Shown in pieces: positions 15,764 through 23,390 of a DNA stretch of 64,000 nt (positions are counted from its first letter, which is position 1; each line of letters begins with the position of its first letter). Position numbers and translations under genes: made by a program. A model generated the notes under the pieces. The model was not told the origin of the DNA. It did not search any database and saw only the letters and a list, made by a program, of their open reading frames with translations. The DNA lies in contig JAKOXH010000035.1 of the NCBI GenBank assembly GCA_029781135.1, positions 62,001 to 126,000 on the forward strand, given 5' to 3'. This DNA is from Planctomycetota bacterium. GTDB taxonomy: Bacteria; Planctomycetota; Planctomycetia; Pirellulales; Lacipirellulaceae.

Positions 15764-16011
15764 GTGCTGAATACCTTCGCACCGAGTTGGTGGATGGTGT
15801 AACGGGCGCGGGCTTTGAGCAAGTTCAGCTGATCGACTTGGTGAAGTAAGGTGTCGAGCTCGCGCTCTTCGTCGGCGGAAAGGCGATTCTGTTTGGCACC
15901 TTCGACCAGATCGTCGAGCCGTCGTTGGGTCGTCGGCACAAGAACCCCGGCCGCCAACGCTTCCAATTCGTCCACGCTGACGCCGGTCAAAATCTCGGTT
16001 TCGAGAGACAT
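15760..16011 (-). CDS. Small acidic helical protein coupled to the HNH gene
   Basis: An 83-residue protein (ATG 16011, GGAAG ribosome site) made of predicted helices: VDELEALAAGVLVPTTQRRL, DDLVEGAKQNRLSADEEREL, TLLHQVDQLNLLKARARYTI. The stop overlaps the HNH start. I recall similar protein pairs in planctomycetes and cyanobacteria but no assigned function. It could be an inhibitor or adaptor for the nuclease, on context only. Confidence 0.7.
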   Translation of the reverse strand: MSLETEILTGVSVDELEALAAGVLVPTTQRRLDDLVEGAKQNRLSADEERELDTLLHQVDQLNLLKARARYTIHQLGAKVFST

Positions 16012-16133
16012 CTGTACAACTTCCAGGAGGAAAGTTAGCCGATATTGGCATACTCTATTGTAACCTTACTTCGGCAAGCCGGCAAAGTTTTTACCGGGTA
16101 TTTGGGGGTCATCACTATTTCAATTTGGCAGCC

Positions 16134-16160
16134 GTAGCCGAGTTTCTCCGAAACTCGGAC
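16134..16160. repeat. 27-bp hairpin repeat, second copy
   Basis: Identical over 27 bp to 14094-14120. The stem CCGAGTTTC/GAAACTCGG has a TCC loop. Confidence 0.7.
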
Positions 16161-16269
16161 CATTTACGGTACACCCTGCTTACGCGCAATTGTGAATACT
16201 TTCAGGCATCGCAGTTTCACGCGGCGTAGACAACACGAACGTTAGTTGGCCATGACTATTGGGAGACGG

Positions 16270-16716
16270 CTAAAACAATCCTGCTGGCTGCGATTGATCC
16301 ACGACATTAGGGGCGACAACATTCTGAGGCTCAACCTTTGTGGCAACCTTTTCGATCTCAGAAAGCCGCGACTTGAGATGATCGCCGCCCCCGGGCCACA
16401 CGTCGAATTCAACTTCGCACTGCTTGTCTTTGATTCTGCCAAGTAGCAATTGCTTAAGTTCTTTGTTGCTGCCCTTGGGCTTGCCGAAACGATTGAATGC
16501 AAATCGCGTAGCCGTAACGATCGTAAGTTTACACGGTTCGTTGATCAAATGGATCGCCTCGATAATACCGATCAGGATGCACCGGTCAGCGGTTGAGTCG
16601 CTTTGATTGCCACTCACGAATTTGTAATGTCCGTGATATTCGAGTGCGGCAAAGAATCGTCCCTCGCGCGTGTTCCAGTCACAGCTGGCGCTGGAATAAA
16701 TCGTCACTTCTTTCAT
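16270..16716 (-). CDS. RNase H-fold protein lacking the catalytic acidic residues
   Basis: A 148-residue protein that follows RNase HI layout in its first 110 residues: EVTIYSSASCDWNTREGRFF corresponds to the strand carrying TDGSC, STADRCILIGIIEAIHLI to TTNNRMELMAAI, and CKLTIVTATRFAFNRFG to the TDSxYV strand. At the three first catalytic positions it has Ser, Ile and Ala/Thr in place of Asp, Glu and Asp, so RNA cleavage is unlikely. The C-terminal tail (EVEFDVWPGGGDHLKSRLSE) has no RNase H helix with the fourth Asp that I can find. It may bind RNA-DNA hybrids or be a partner of another protein. Isolated gene; function unknown. Confidence 0.6.
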   Translation of the reverse strand: MKEVTIYSSASCDWNTREGRFFAALEYHGHYKFVSGNQSDSTADRCILIGIIEAIHLINEPCKLTIVTATRFAFNRFGKPKGSNKELKQLLLGRIKDKQCEVEFDVWPGGGDHLKSRLSEIEKVATKVEPQNVVAPNVVDQSQPAGLF

Positions 16717-17128
16717 GGCTATGATTGTTTCTGCCTAACACCAAGTTCAGTTGCCCACCTCCAACGGCGAACAGCCAGCATGCAGTATACACAATAACGA
16801 TGGAAAACTCGCAGCCACCCGAATTACGGGCAGGTCAACGGCAGCGCATTGATAGGCGGTGGTCCATCAATGATACCAAACCGGGTCTGAGTCAAAGCGG
16901 CATGCAGCTGCTCGGTCGTCCCGAGTATCCGACAAGACCAACACCTGAGAGTCGGGCTTAGGCGGCACATCCAGACGTGTCAGCCGCCCAAAGTATGCTA
17001 CGATGTTTTCCCTTCGCGGCCAATCGGCAGGCGGACCGCCACGGTTGGTGTGGGAAGAACCGGGCGCTAGCGCTCCGTGGCTGATAGGGCCAATCGCCGG
17101 CGTTCGTCCGAGTTGCGGAGAAGCTCGG
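16717..17128. other. Gene-free gap
   Basis: No gene supported. A partial copy of the CGGGCGCTAGCGCTCC repeat is at 17056-17080. The rest is unremarkable. Confidence 0.5.
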
Positions 17129-18151
17129 CTACACGTGCGCGGGCACTGGCTGTGCGGTGGAGGTTGGTTCGGCCATCGCGGAATGTGCGCACTCTTCGTC
17201 CAGCCATTGCGGTCCGGCTTTGGGGTCGGCGAGGTACGGCAGCATCGCGAAGAAGGCGTAGGCCAGGTTCGGGTAGACGGGGCAAAACTCATCGGCCCCG
17301 GCGAGCGTGTAGGGCGTGGCGGCCGGCAGATTGTAGTAGGGGATTTTGGCGTAGCGATGGTGCGTGCCGTGGTAGTCGTTGTAGAACATGGCCGACGACA
17401 CGACCTCCGCCGCTTCGTGCTCGTCGACGACTGTGCGGGTGAGGCCGAGTACCGTGTGGCCGTGCAGGCCGAGGTGCTGCGTGTATTTGTTGAGCGTCTG
17501 CAGGACGCCGCTGATCGCCATGGGAACGATCAACGTCGCCACGAGGAGCCACCACAGATCGTCTTCGTAGGTGACGGCCAAAATCGTTCCCCACACGACG
17601 GCGCAAAGCAAATAGCCACGAATGATCAATCTGCGTTCGCCGGGTACCAGGTCGCCTTGCAGCACCGAACGCAAAAACAAAAATGGCGAATACAACATCC
17701 CCAGCACGATTTCGCACGCGGCCGCCAACACTCGTAACGCGCGCGGCGTGCCCGGCACATTGAACGGCCACAGCTCGGGGTCTTGCGGCGTGCTGAGGTA
17801 GGCGTGATGCCGGGCGTGGGCGTGGCGATACACGTCGAGCGGCACAAGGCTGAACGTACCAATCGTGTGGCCGAACAGCTCGTTCATCCCGCGCACCGGA
17901 TGCAGCCGATCGTGGCTGGCGTCGTGAAACGCGATGACGAACAAAAACAGCAGTGTGCCAAGGGCCGGCCAAATCACCAGGTACCAGGGCCAATATTCGG
18001 GTGGCAGTTCCGCGGCGGCCACCGCCAGCGCAACGGTCGCGATAATCAGCGGCCACAATTTGCGCGCCGGCCAGTGCTTGAAGGCGTGCAACTCGGCGAT
18101 CTCCTGCCGCGTTGTCGCAACCGGTCGCTTGCGTGACGATTGTTCGGCCAT
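17129..18151 (-). CDS. Membrane fatty acid desaturase-type di-iron enzyme
   Basis: A 340-residue integral membrane protein with the three histidine boxes of the fatty acid desaturase family: HDASHDRLH (76-84), HAHARHH (110-116) and YHGTHHRY (about 257-264). They bind the di-iron site that inserts double bonds or hydroxyl groups in acyl chains or carotenoid-like substrates. Four hydrophobic segments flank them (LIIATVALAVAAAEL, GTLLFLFVIAF, YLLCAVVWGTILAV, LLVATLIVPMAISG). The N-terminus is soluble and basic. Substrate cannot be told; a beta-carotene-hydroxylase-like role is an alternative. Confidence 0.82.
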   Translation of the reverse strand: MAEQSSRKRPVATTRQEIAELHAFKHWPARKLWPLIIATVALAVAAAELPPEYWPWYLVIWPALGTLLFLFVIAFHDASHDRLHPVRGMNELFGHTIGTFSLVPLDVYRHAHARHHAYLSTPQDPELWPFNVPGTPRALRVLAAACEIVLGMLYSPFLFLRSVLQGDLVPGERRLIIRGYLLCAVVWGTILAVTYEDDLWWLLVATLIVPMAISGVLQTLNKYTQHLGLHGHTVLGLTRTVVDEHEAAEVVSSAMFYNDYHGTHHRYAKIPYYNLPAATPYTLAGADEFCPVYPNLAYAFFAMLPYLADPKAGPQWLDEECAHSAMAEPTSTAQPVPAHV

Positions 18152-18584
18152 GGCTGGAAAAGTTATTGAGAGCTGCGCAGCTAACGACTCGTAGCTCGTT
18201 TAACGCCGAGCCAGCGGCGAGGCAAAATCTCGTATTACGTCGCCGTTGGCTCCGGGTTAAACGACTCGGAGCGGTTCATTCTCCATGCGCTCATCAGCAG
18301 ACTCGTCGAAACCAAGTGTTGTCGCTGTCCGTCCGGGCCAACCTTTCCGCTATCGGATGGTCGTGCCGGCGACCTTAAGCGTCACTCGCTTGGGTCTGGC
18401 AAACCGCACCACCCGAGCCGCCGATAAGCGAATGTCTCGATACCCATCTATATTTGCTCTGCGGCGACAAGAAAGTCAATCTGCGACGATTAGACGACCA
18501 ACAAGTTCGGCGATGAGTTTAATGGGCCTGTCGGTGGCGGCGATTCTGGAAGTTGCTGGTGGGCGGTGCCCACCCCACAAAAGA
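18152..18584. repeat. Gap with an inverted pair of the CCGGGTTAAAC family and a GGTGGGC hairpin
   Basis: At 18195-18264 a CTCGTTTAACGCCGAGCC arm faces GGCTCCGGGTTAAACGA across a short centre. At 18560-18577 lies GGTGGGCGGTGCCCACC. No gene is seen in 18265-18559. Confidence 0.6.
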
Positions 18585-19601
18585 TTACGCCGGTCCGAGT
18601 CGTTCGCCGGGTTGAACGCGGTTGCCGCGGAGGAATTCGGCGGCGGCCATGGAACGCTTGCCGGCGGGCTGTAGTTCGAGGATTTCAAGGGGCTGGTCGC
18701 CGGTCGCAATTACCAAACGTCCCGTAGTTTCCAGAATCGTGCCGGGTGCGTAGGGTGGGCTTTGCCCACCATGATCGTGCTGACCGGAACCGCTGGTGGG
18801 CAGTGCCCACCCTACTGCTGAATCGTTGGTGGGCGGTGCCCACCCTACGAGGATCGCCACGCGGTCGATGTTTAGGCGCAAGGGTTGGCCTTTCGCGGAA
18901 TGCCAAAAGGTGAAGGCTCGTGGCCAAGGGCGGAGGCCGCGGACCTGGTTTTTGATTTCCTGGGCCGGTCGCGACCAGTCGATGGCCCCCTGCTCTTTTT
19001 TGAGCCGCGGGGCTTTGGAGGCCTGCGATTTATCCTGCACGACGGGTCGTGCCGTGCCGGCTTCGAGCGCATCGATCGCTTGCAGCACAGCGTCCGCCCC
19101 CATCGCGGCGAGTCGTGCTTCCAATTCGCCGGCATCCTCGTCGGGGTCGATCGGCGTTCGCTGCTGCACGAGGCAGGGGCCGGCGTCGAGGCCGGGCGTC
19201 ATTTGAATGACGCTGTTGCCGGTCTCTGTTTCACCACTCAAGATCGCACACTGCACCGGTGCCGCCCCGCGGAATTTTGGGAGCAGCGAGCCGTGCAAGT
19301 TGATGCCGCCGAGGCGGGTGGTGGCGAGCGTTTCGGGGCGAAGGATTTCGCCGTAATCGCAAACGACCAGGAGATCGGCGCGTAGTGATCGAAGGCGCGA
19401 TTGGGCTTCTGATTCGTTTACCGTGGCGGGCGACCAAACTGGAATGGAACACTGTTCCGCCGCCCGCTGAAGCGGGCTCGCCTGGGGGTCTCGGCCGGTG
19501 GGTGGGCGGGTGATGGCGAGCGCGACCTCGCGGCGCGAATTGGCGAGCGCCCGCAACGTGGGGACGGCGAACGGGCCGGTGCCGAGCATGATTACGCGCA
19601 T
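18585..19601 (-). CDS. fmt: Methionyl-tRNA formyltransferase
   Basis: Transfers the formyl group of 10-formyl-THF to Met-tRNAi for translation initiation. The N-terminal Rossmann-like domain begins RVIMLGTGPFAVPTLRAL; CDYGEILRPETLATTRLGGI and NLHGSLLPKFRGAAPVQCAI carry the conserved Asn-His active-site segment, and QMTPGLDAGP follows. The C-terminal OB-type domain is interrupted by about 33 residues (around LVGWAPPTNDSAVGWALPTS) encoded by three GGTGGGC/GCCCACC hairpins at 18750-18849. Length 338 versus about 315 usual, accounted for by that insert. The ATG at 19601 gives the canonical N-terminus. It lies downstream of def. Confidence 0.94.
   Translation of the reverse strand: MRVIMLGTGPFAVPTLRALANSRREVALAITRPPTGRDPQASPLQRAAEQCSIPVWSPATVNESEAQSRLRSLRADLLVVCDYGEILRPETLATTRLGGINLHGSLLPKFRGAAPVQCAILSGETETGNSVIQMTPGLDAGPCLVQQRTPIDPDEDAGELEARLAAMGADAVLQAIDALEAGTARPVVQDKSQASKAPRLKKEQGAIDWSRPAQEIKNQVRGLRPWPRAFTFWHSAKGQPLRLNIDRVAILVGWAPPTNDSAVGWALPTSGSGQHDHGGQSPPYAPGTILETTGRLVIATGDQPLEILELQPAGKRSMAAAEFLRGNRVQPGERLGPA
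18750..18849. repeat. Three GGTGGGC/GCCCACC hairpins inside fmt
   Basis: GGGTGGGCTTTGCCCACC (18753-18770), GGTGGGCAGTGCCCACCC and GGTGGGCGGTGCCCACCC (18795-18847), the outermost ones bounded by GTAGG and CCTAC. Related copies: 18560, 52804 and 55387-55448. Confidence 0.75.
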
Positions 19602-19638
19602 CAGGCACACCCCCGTTCGGAATTGGAAGAGAATGAGA

Positions 19639-19727
19639 AATGAAAAATGTAAATTGCAAAATGAAAAATGCGGAGTGTTTCTCTCTCAATTTGCATTTTG
19701 CAATTTACATTTTGCATTTTGCATTTC
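19639..19727. repeat. AAAATGCAAAATG inverted repeat between def and fmt
   Basis: Left arm 19639-19671 (AAATGTAAATTGCAAAATG type) faces right arm 19688-19727 (CATTTTGCAATTTACATTTT type). It is AT-rich in a GC-rich genome. Other members: 43660-43704 (inside the lptD-like gene) and 49405-49498. Confidence 0.7.
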
Positions 19728-19757
19728 CAGGAAAAGAGGTACGGGAACAACGCCTGC

Positions 19758-20360
19758 TTAGGTCCGCAACCGTTCAAGTTCCTTCAATCGATTCGCCACC
19801 TGGTCGGCGCTGGGCAACTCGCCGGTTTCGAGTTTGCTCTGGTAGGCGAGTTCGAACTCTTCGAGGGCATCGCGAATTTCTGTCGCCTGAGCTGGCCCTA
19901 AGCGGTCGATGAACAGCGTGCCATCAAGGTGATCGGTCTCGTGCTGAATGACGCGGGCCAGAAAACCGTTGACCTCGCCCGAAATGTCGTTGCCGTTCAA
20001 ATCGTAGCCCTGGATTTTGATCGTCGTGTTGCGCGTCACCGGTGCGCGAATGCCGGGAATGCTGAGGCAGCCTTCCTCATCGGTATCGAGGCCACGGCCG
20101 CCGCTGATCACGGGGTTAATGAACACGCCTTCGAGTTCCTTGGCGGCCGGGTCGCCCTCGGGGTTGGCGACAAACAGTCGGTACGGCAGATCCACTTGGT
20201 TGGCGGCCAACCCGACGCCCTCGTGTTCGTACATCAGTTCGAACATCTGGGCGATGATCTTTCGCAGCTCGGCATCGACCCGCCTGAGCGGCTTCGAGGG
20301 ATGCCGCAACGTGGGATGGGGATATTGGATGATTTGGAGACTCAACGGTGTATCCAGCAA
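19758..20360 (-). CDS. def: Peptide deformylase
   Basis: Removes the formyl group from nascent proteins; functional partner of Fmt, which follows on the same strand about 155 bp downstream. All three active-site motifs are present: GVGLAANQVDLPYR (motif 1), EEGCLSIPGI (motif 2, cysteine metal ligand) and QHETDHLDGTLF (motif 3, HExxH). About 200 residues, with a C-terminal helical extension (ALEEFELAYQSKLETGELP) beyond the minimal enzyme. The start appears to be TTG at 20360; no better ATG exists. Confidence 0.95.
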   Translation of the reverse strand: MLDTPLSLQIIQYPHPTLRHPSKPLRRVDAELRKIIAQMFELMYEHEGVGLAANQVDLPYRLFVANPEGDPAAKELEGVFINPVISGGRGLDTDEEGCLSIPGIRAPVTRNTTIKIQGYDLNGNDISGEVNGFLARVIQHETDHLDGTLFIDRLGPAQATEIRDALEEFELAYQSKLETGELPSADQVANRLKELERLRT

Positions 20361-20740
20361 TATAATGATGGTGAAATCAAAATGAATGCATGCACTCTCG
20401 CAACAACTCGAATTATAGGTGTGAACGTGCCAGCAGCGAAAGGTTGACGGGCGTGCTCGCGTTGACCCGAATATCTCGCGGCGCTAGAATCCCGCCGGTT
20501 TATAGTGTATTTCTACGGCGTGCCATTGTTTTTCGGGTGCCACTGGCTTTGCCAGTGCTCCGGCGATTAGCAGCTTGCAGCCAAACCCGGAGCCGACGCT
20601 CCAAAATCAACTTGTGAGTACAAGCGAGTGAGCGGCCAACTCGCGAAAAAAGATTGTTGCCGTGTAGTCAGTGTAATCGACGACTTATGGCATTGCAGCC
20701 GTTTCCCACACTGGCAGAGCCAGTGGCACCCAGCGATGTG
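20361..20740. repeat. Gap with an inverted pair of CACTGGC/GCCAGTG hairpins
   Basis: GGTGCCACTGGCTTTGCCAG (20537-20556) and its inverse CTGGCAGAGCCAGTGGCACC (20711-20730) face each other about 150 bp apart, just ahead of the vWA gene. No gene is seen between. Confidence 0.6.
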
Positions 20741-21748
20741 ATGCACAGTCCCCAGCCCCACATAACGCTTCGACCGCCAAGAGCGGTGCCAGCTTGGACG
20801 ATTTCGATCGCGCTTCACTTGGCGACGATCATCGTGCTGGCATGTTCGATGCAATCACTTCCCCGCGGCGGCTTCCAAGCTGGCAATTCGATCAGCCTGG
20901 TTCTAAACTCGGCGTCAAACGACGAACCGGGCTCTGGTGGTGGAGGCAATGCCGCTTCGCAAAACGCGGTGGAACAACCGCCCGCGCCGCCACCACTGCT
21001 CGAAACGCCACCGGCTACCATTGAATCCCCACCGGTGGCAGCCGCTTCACAATCGGCACCGGTAAGACTGGCGTCGATTGCGACCGCTACTCCGAATGTA
21101 GCTGCATCGGCGGCGTTAGCATCCAGTTCCCGTCAGCAATCCAGCCCGCTCGGTAACGGCACAGGACGCGGCGGATCAGGAAACGGGCGGGGCACCCGCG
21201 GCGGCGACGCGACCATCAGCGTGTTCGGCGTCGCGGGCAAAGGCAGCCGTTTCGTGTACCTGTTCGACCGTTCGGCTAGTATGGAGGGCGCGCCGCTGGC
21301 GGCCGCCAAGCGGCAACTCCTGCAAAGCCTGCAGTCGCTCGGCAGCCTCCACCAATTTCACATCATTTTCTTCAACAGCACGACGCAGCCGTTCATCAAT
21401 CCCAACGGCACGTACAAAAACGCCTTTGCCACCGAGATCAACAAACAACTGGCGGCCAATTTCGTGGGGGGCATCACGGCCGACGGCGGCACCGATCGGA
21501 TGGTCGCCCTACGCGAAGCGGTGGCTTGTGCACCGGATGTGATCTTCTTCCTTACGGATGCCGACGATCCGATGTCGGCCAGCGAATTGGCGGAATTGGA
21601 CCGGCTGAATCGGCGCGTCCACGCGGCCATCTGCGTAATTGAATTTGGCCGCGCTGCGGCGCCGTCGCCCGACAACTTCTTAATGCGGCTCGCCCGCGCC
21701 AGCGGTGGGCAATATGGGTACGTCGATACGACGACGCTGACGCGGTGA
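20741..21748 (+). CDS. Membrane-anchored vWA-domain protein
   Basis: A 335-residue protein: cytoplasmic start, one membrane helix (AWTISIALHLATIIVLACSM), a long Ser/Pro/Gly-rich linker (about residues 60-170), then a vWA domain beginning FVYLFDRSASMEG, an intact DxSxS metal-ion-dependent adhesion site, with TDGGTDRMVAL and DVIFFLTDADDPM as later ligands. The N-terminal helix plus proline-rich linker resembles TonB-like energisers, a layout seen in planctomycetes. The ATG at 20741 is chosen because the in-frame sequence before it is the tail of a repeat (20707-20731). Ligand unknown. Confidence 0.75.
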   Translation: MHSPQPHITLRPPRAVPAWTISIALHLATIIVLACSMQSLPRGGFQAGNSISLVLNSASNDEPGSGGGGNAASQNAVEQPPAPPPLLETPPATIESPPVAAASQSAPVRLASIATATPNVAASAALASSSRQQSSPLGNGTGRGGSGNGRGTRGGDATISVFGVAGKGSRFVYLFDRSASMEGAPLAAAKRQLLQSLQSLGSLHQFHIIFFNSTTQPFINPNGTYKNAFATEINKQLAANFVGGITADGGTDRMVALREAVACAPDVIFFLTDADDPMSASELAELDRLNRRVHAAICVIEFGRAAAPSPDNFLMRLARASGGQYGYVDTTTLTR

Positions 21749-21749
21749 C

Positions 21750-21815
21750 GTACGTCAGGCTTTAGCCTGACCCCGTTGTGGCGTTCCCACTCGTCAGGCT
21801 AAAGCCTGACCTACG
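21750..21815. repeat. GTCAGGC/GCCTGAC inverted hairpin pair
   Basis: GTCAGGCTTTAGCCTGAC (21753-21770) and GTCAGGCTAAAGCCTGAC (21793-21810) are hairpins with complementary loops (TTTA and TAAA), bounded by GTAC and CTAC. Between convergent gene ends. A second copy is at 28886-28941. Confidence 0.8.
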
Positions 21816-21818
21816 GGG

Positions 21819-22217
21819 TTACCACGGTGCTCGCACGGGGTAGACGCCGAATTGCGTGGTGTCGCTGGGCCAGATTGGCGTCGGGCGGAACGGGCCGCCG
21901 AAGGGACCGTTGCCTGGGTAGTTGCGTTGGAACTGGTGGTCGATCCGCGAGATGCGCGAGCTGGCGACGCCCCAGCCCCAGTTGGTTTGCAACTGGGCGG
22001 TCGGCGGAACGACGAGCGCGGTCGGTTGGCCGTAATCGGTGTAGGCGTAGTTGCGGTTCCAGTTGTAACCTTGGGCGCGGCGGATCGGCATCATGTAGCC
22101 ACAGTCGCACAATGTCGGCGTCCAGCAATCTACTGCTCTAGCTTGAGGAATACTTGTGCTCAGGCCGCCGCACGTCACCACGGCAGCCAGAATCGGCAGC
22201 GATAATCGTCTCAACAT
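21819..22217 (-). CDS. Small secreted protein, unknown
   Basis: A 132-residue protein with a signal peptide (LRRLSLPILAAVVTCGGL, likely cleavage after ARA) and a mature part rich in Tyr, Asn, Gln and Pro with three cysteines near its start (VDCWTPTLCDCGYM). Start ATG 22217 has GGAG 10 bases before. The NWNRNYAYTDYGQP phrase suggests a surface or matrix protein. The neighbouring gene at 22382 has similar composition. No family I can name. Confidence 0.65.
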   Translation of the reverse strand: MLRRLSLPILAAVVTCGGLSTSIPQARAVDCWTPTLCDCGYMMPIRRAQGYNWNRNYAYTDYGQPTALVVPPTAQLQTNWGWGVASSRISRIDHQFQRNYPGNGPFGGPFRPTPIWPSDTTQFGVYPVRAPW

Positions 22218-22381
22218 CTTTATGTCTCCAAGAAAGAGCGAAACGGCCAGGCGGGATAAGACCGTTTCGCTCACGTTGGCGGGAATACTTACTGGTGGGA
22301 TGAACTCGGCAGGATTACTTGGTGGGAAGTCTAAACAAGCCCTTCTGGCCCTCGACTCTCAACCCTCAACCCTCGACCCTC

Positions 22382-22843
22382 CTAGAACCGCACGCCAGGG
22401 TAAAAGAAGTCGTTGTGCAGCCCCCAAATGTTGTTGCTCATGGGGTACCGCATATCAAAGAGCCAGTTGTTCAGTTCGTTGCCGGCCGTGCCGTAGCGAA
22501 CGTTGGTGCGCCGCCAGCCAGCGCCTGGGTTGTACGTGTAGTACGACCGCTCGTGTTTGTACAGGTATTCGTGCGGCATGAACGGCTGATAGGTCACCCA
22601 CGTGTGCCCGACGAACGGCGGCACCGGCCGAGGGGAAACATACATCTGCGCCGCCGCGCCGTTGTACGGGCCAGGCTGGGCGTAGTAGTTGTAGAACAGG
22701 TCTTTCTGCTGCTGGTAGCTGATGTGGCGTTTGCCATCCCAGCCAGCCTGCGGGAATTCGGCCGCCGCTCGGGACGTCAACACCGACGAAATCGCCGCCA
22801 GCGTGAGCACGGCCAGGCAAAGTTTGTGCGACGAGAACCGCAT
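22382..22843 (-). CDS. Small secreted Tyr/Pro/Asn-rich protein, unknown
   Basis: A 153-residue protein: signal peptide RFSSHKLCLAVLTLAAISSV, cleavage near RAAA, then a mature region rich in Tyr, His, Pro and Asn (KDLFYNYYAQPGPYNGAAAQ; FMPHEYLYKHERSYYTYNPG) ending in FYPGVRF. GGAGG 8 bases before the ATG gives a confident start. I believe proteins of this style (WDGxRHxxYQQQKDLFYNYY) recur in planctomycetes. Probably an envelope protein; function unknown. Confidence 0.7.
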   Translation of the reverse strand: MRFSSHKLCLAVLTLAAISSVLTSRAAAEFPQAGWDGKRHISYQQQKDLFYNYYAQPGPYNGAAAQMYVSPRPVPPFVGHTWVTYQPFMPHEYLYKHERSYYTYNPGAGWRRTNVRYGTAGNELNNWLFDMRYPMSNNIWGLHNDFFYPGVRF

Positions 22844-23390
22844 TGGATTTTACCTCCAACAAGTCATGAGATTAGCGGGTGATGTGGGAGCGGGTAGTGT
22901 GGGAGGCGTCTCTGACGCCGATCCGGCGAATTGCGTCCGCACTCGGCCTCGGAGAGGCCTCCCACAATTCGTCCTCGGCCTCGGAGAGGCCTCCCACCGA
23001 TCGTTGGCGGCAGGTGAGCAGGGTCGGGGCCGCCTTTGGCAAGGTCTATCAGTGGTGTCGGCCAGCACCAGCCGCAAGGGTAAATCTTTGTGTAGCGGAT
23101 AATCCAAATGCCGCTATTGCAGCGGCCGGCAATGTCAAAATGTGTCTGGGTCGCGGCGAATTGGGCGGGTATAATCGGCAGGACCAGTACAAATTAACAG
23201 GAGGGGTCGGGGGCCAGGGGACAGGGGACAGGGATCCTATTGATGACTGCACGAAGAATGAACCATGCCGGGTCTTTTAACCCGGAGACAACGGCGACGG
23301 AACGCGACGCTTCGCCTCGCCGTTGGCTCGGGGTTAAACGAGCTGTAGGTCATTAGCCAAGCAGCAATCAAATAGGATATTCCATGCCCC
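22844..23390. repeat. Gap with GGCCTC-GGA-GAGGCC hairpins and a CCCGGAG element
   Basis: At 22898-22998: GTGGGAGGCGTCTCTGACGCC, then two copies of CTCGGCCTCGGAGAGGCC followed by TCCCAC. At 23203-23235 a GGGGACA tandem run. At 23271-23340 TTTAACCCGGAGACAACGGC faces GCCGTTGGCTCGGGGTTAAA. No gene is supported. Confidence 0.6.
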
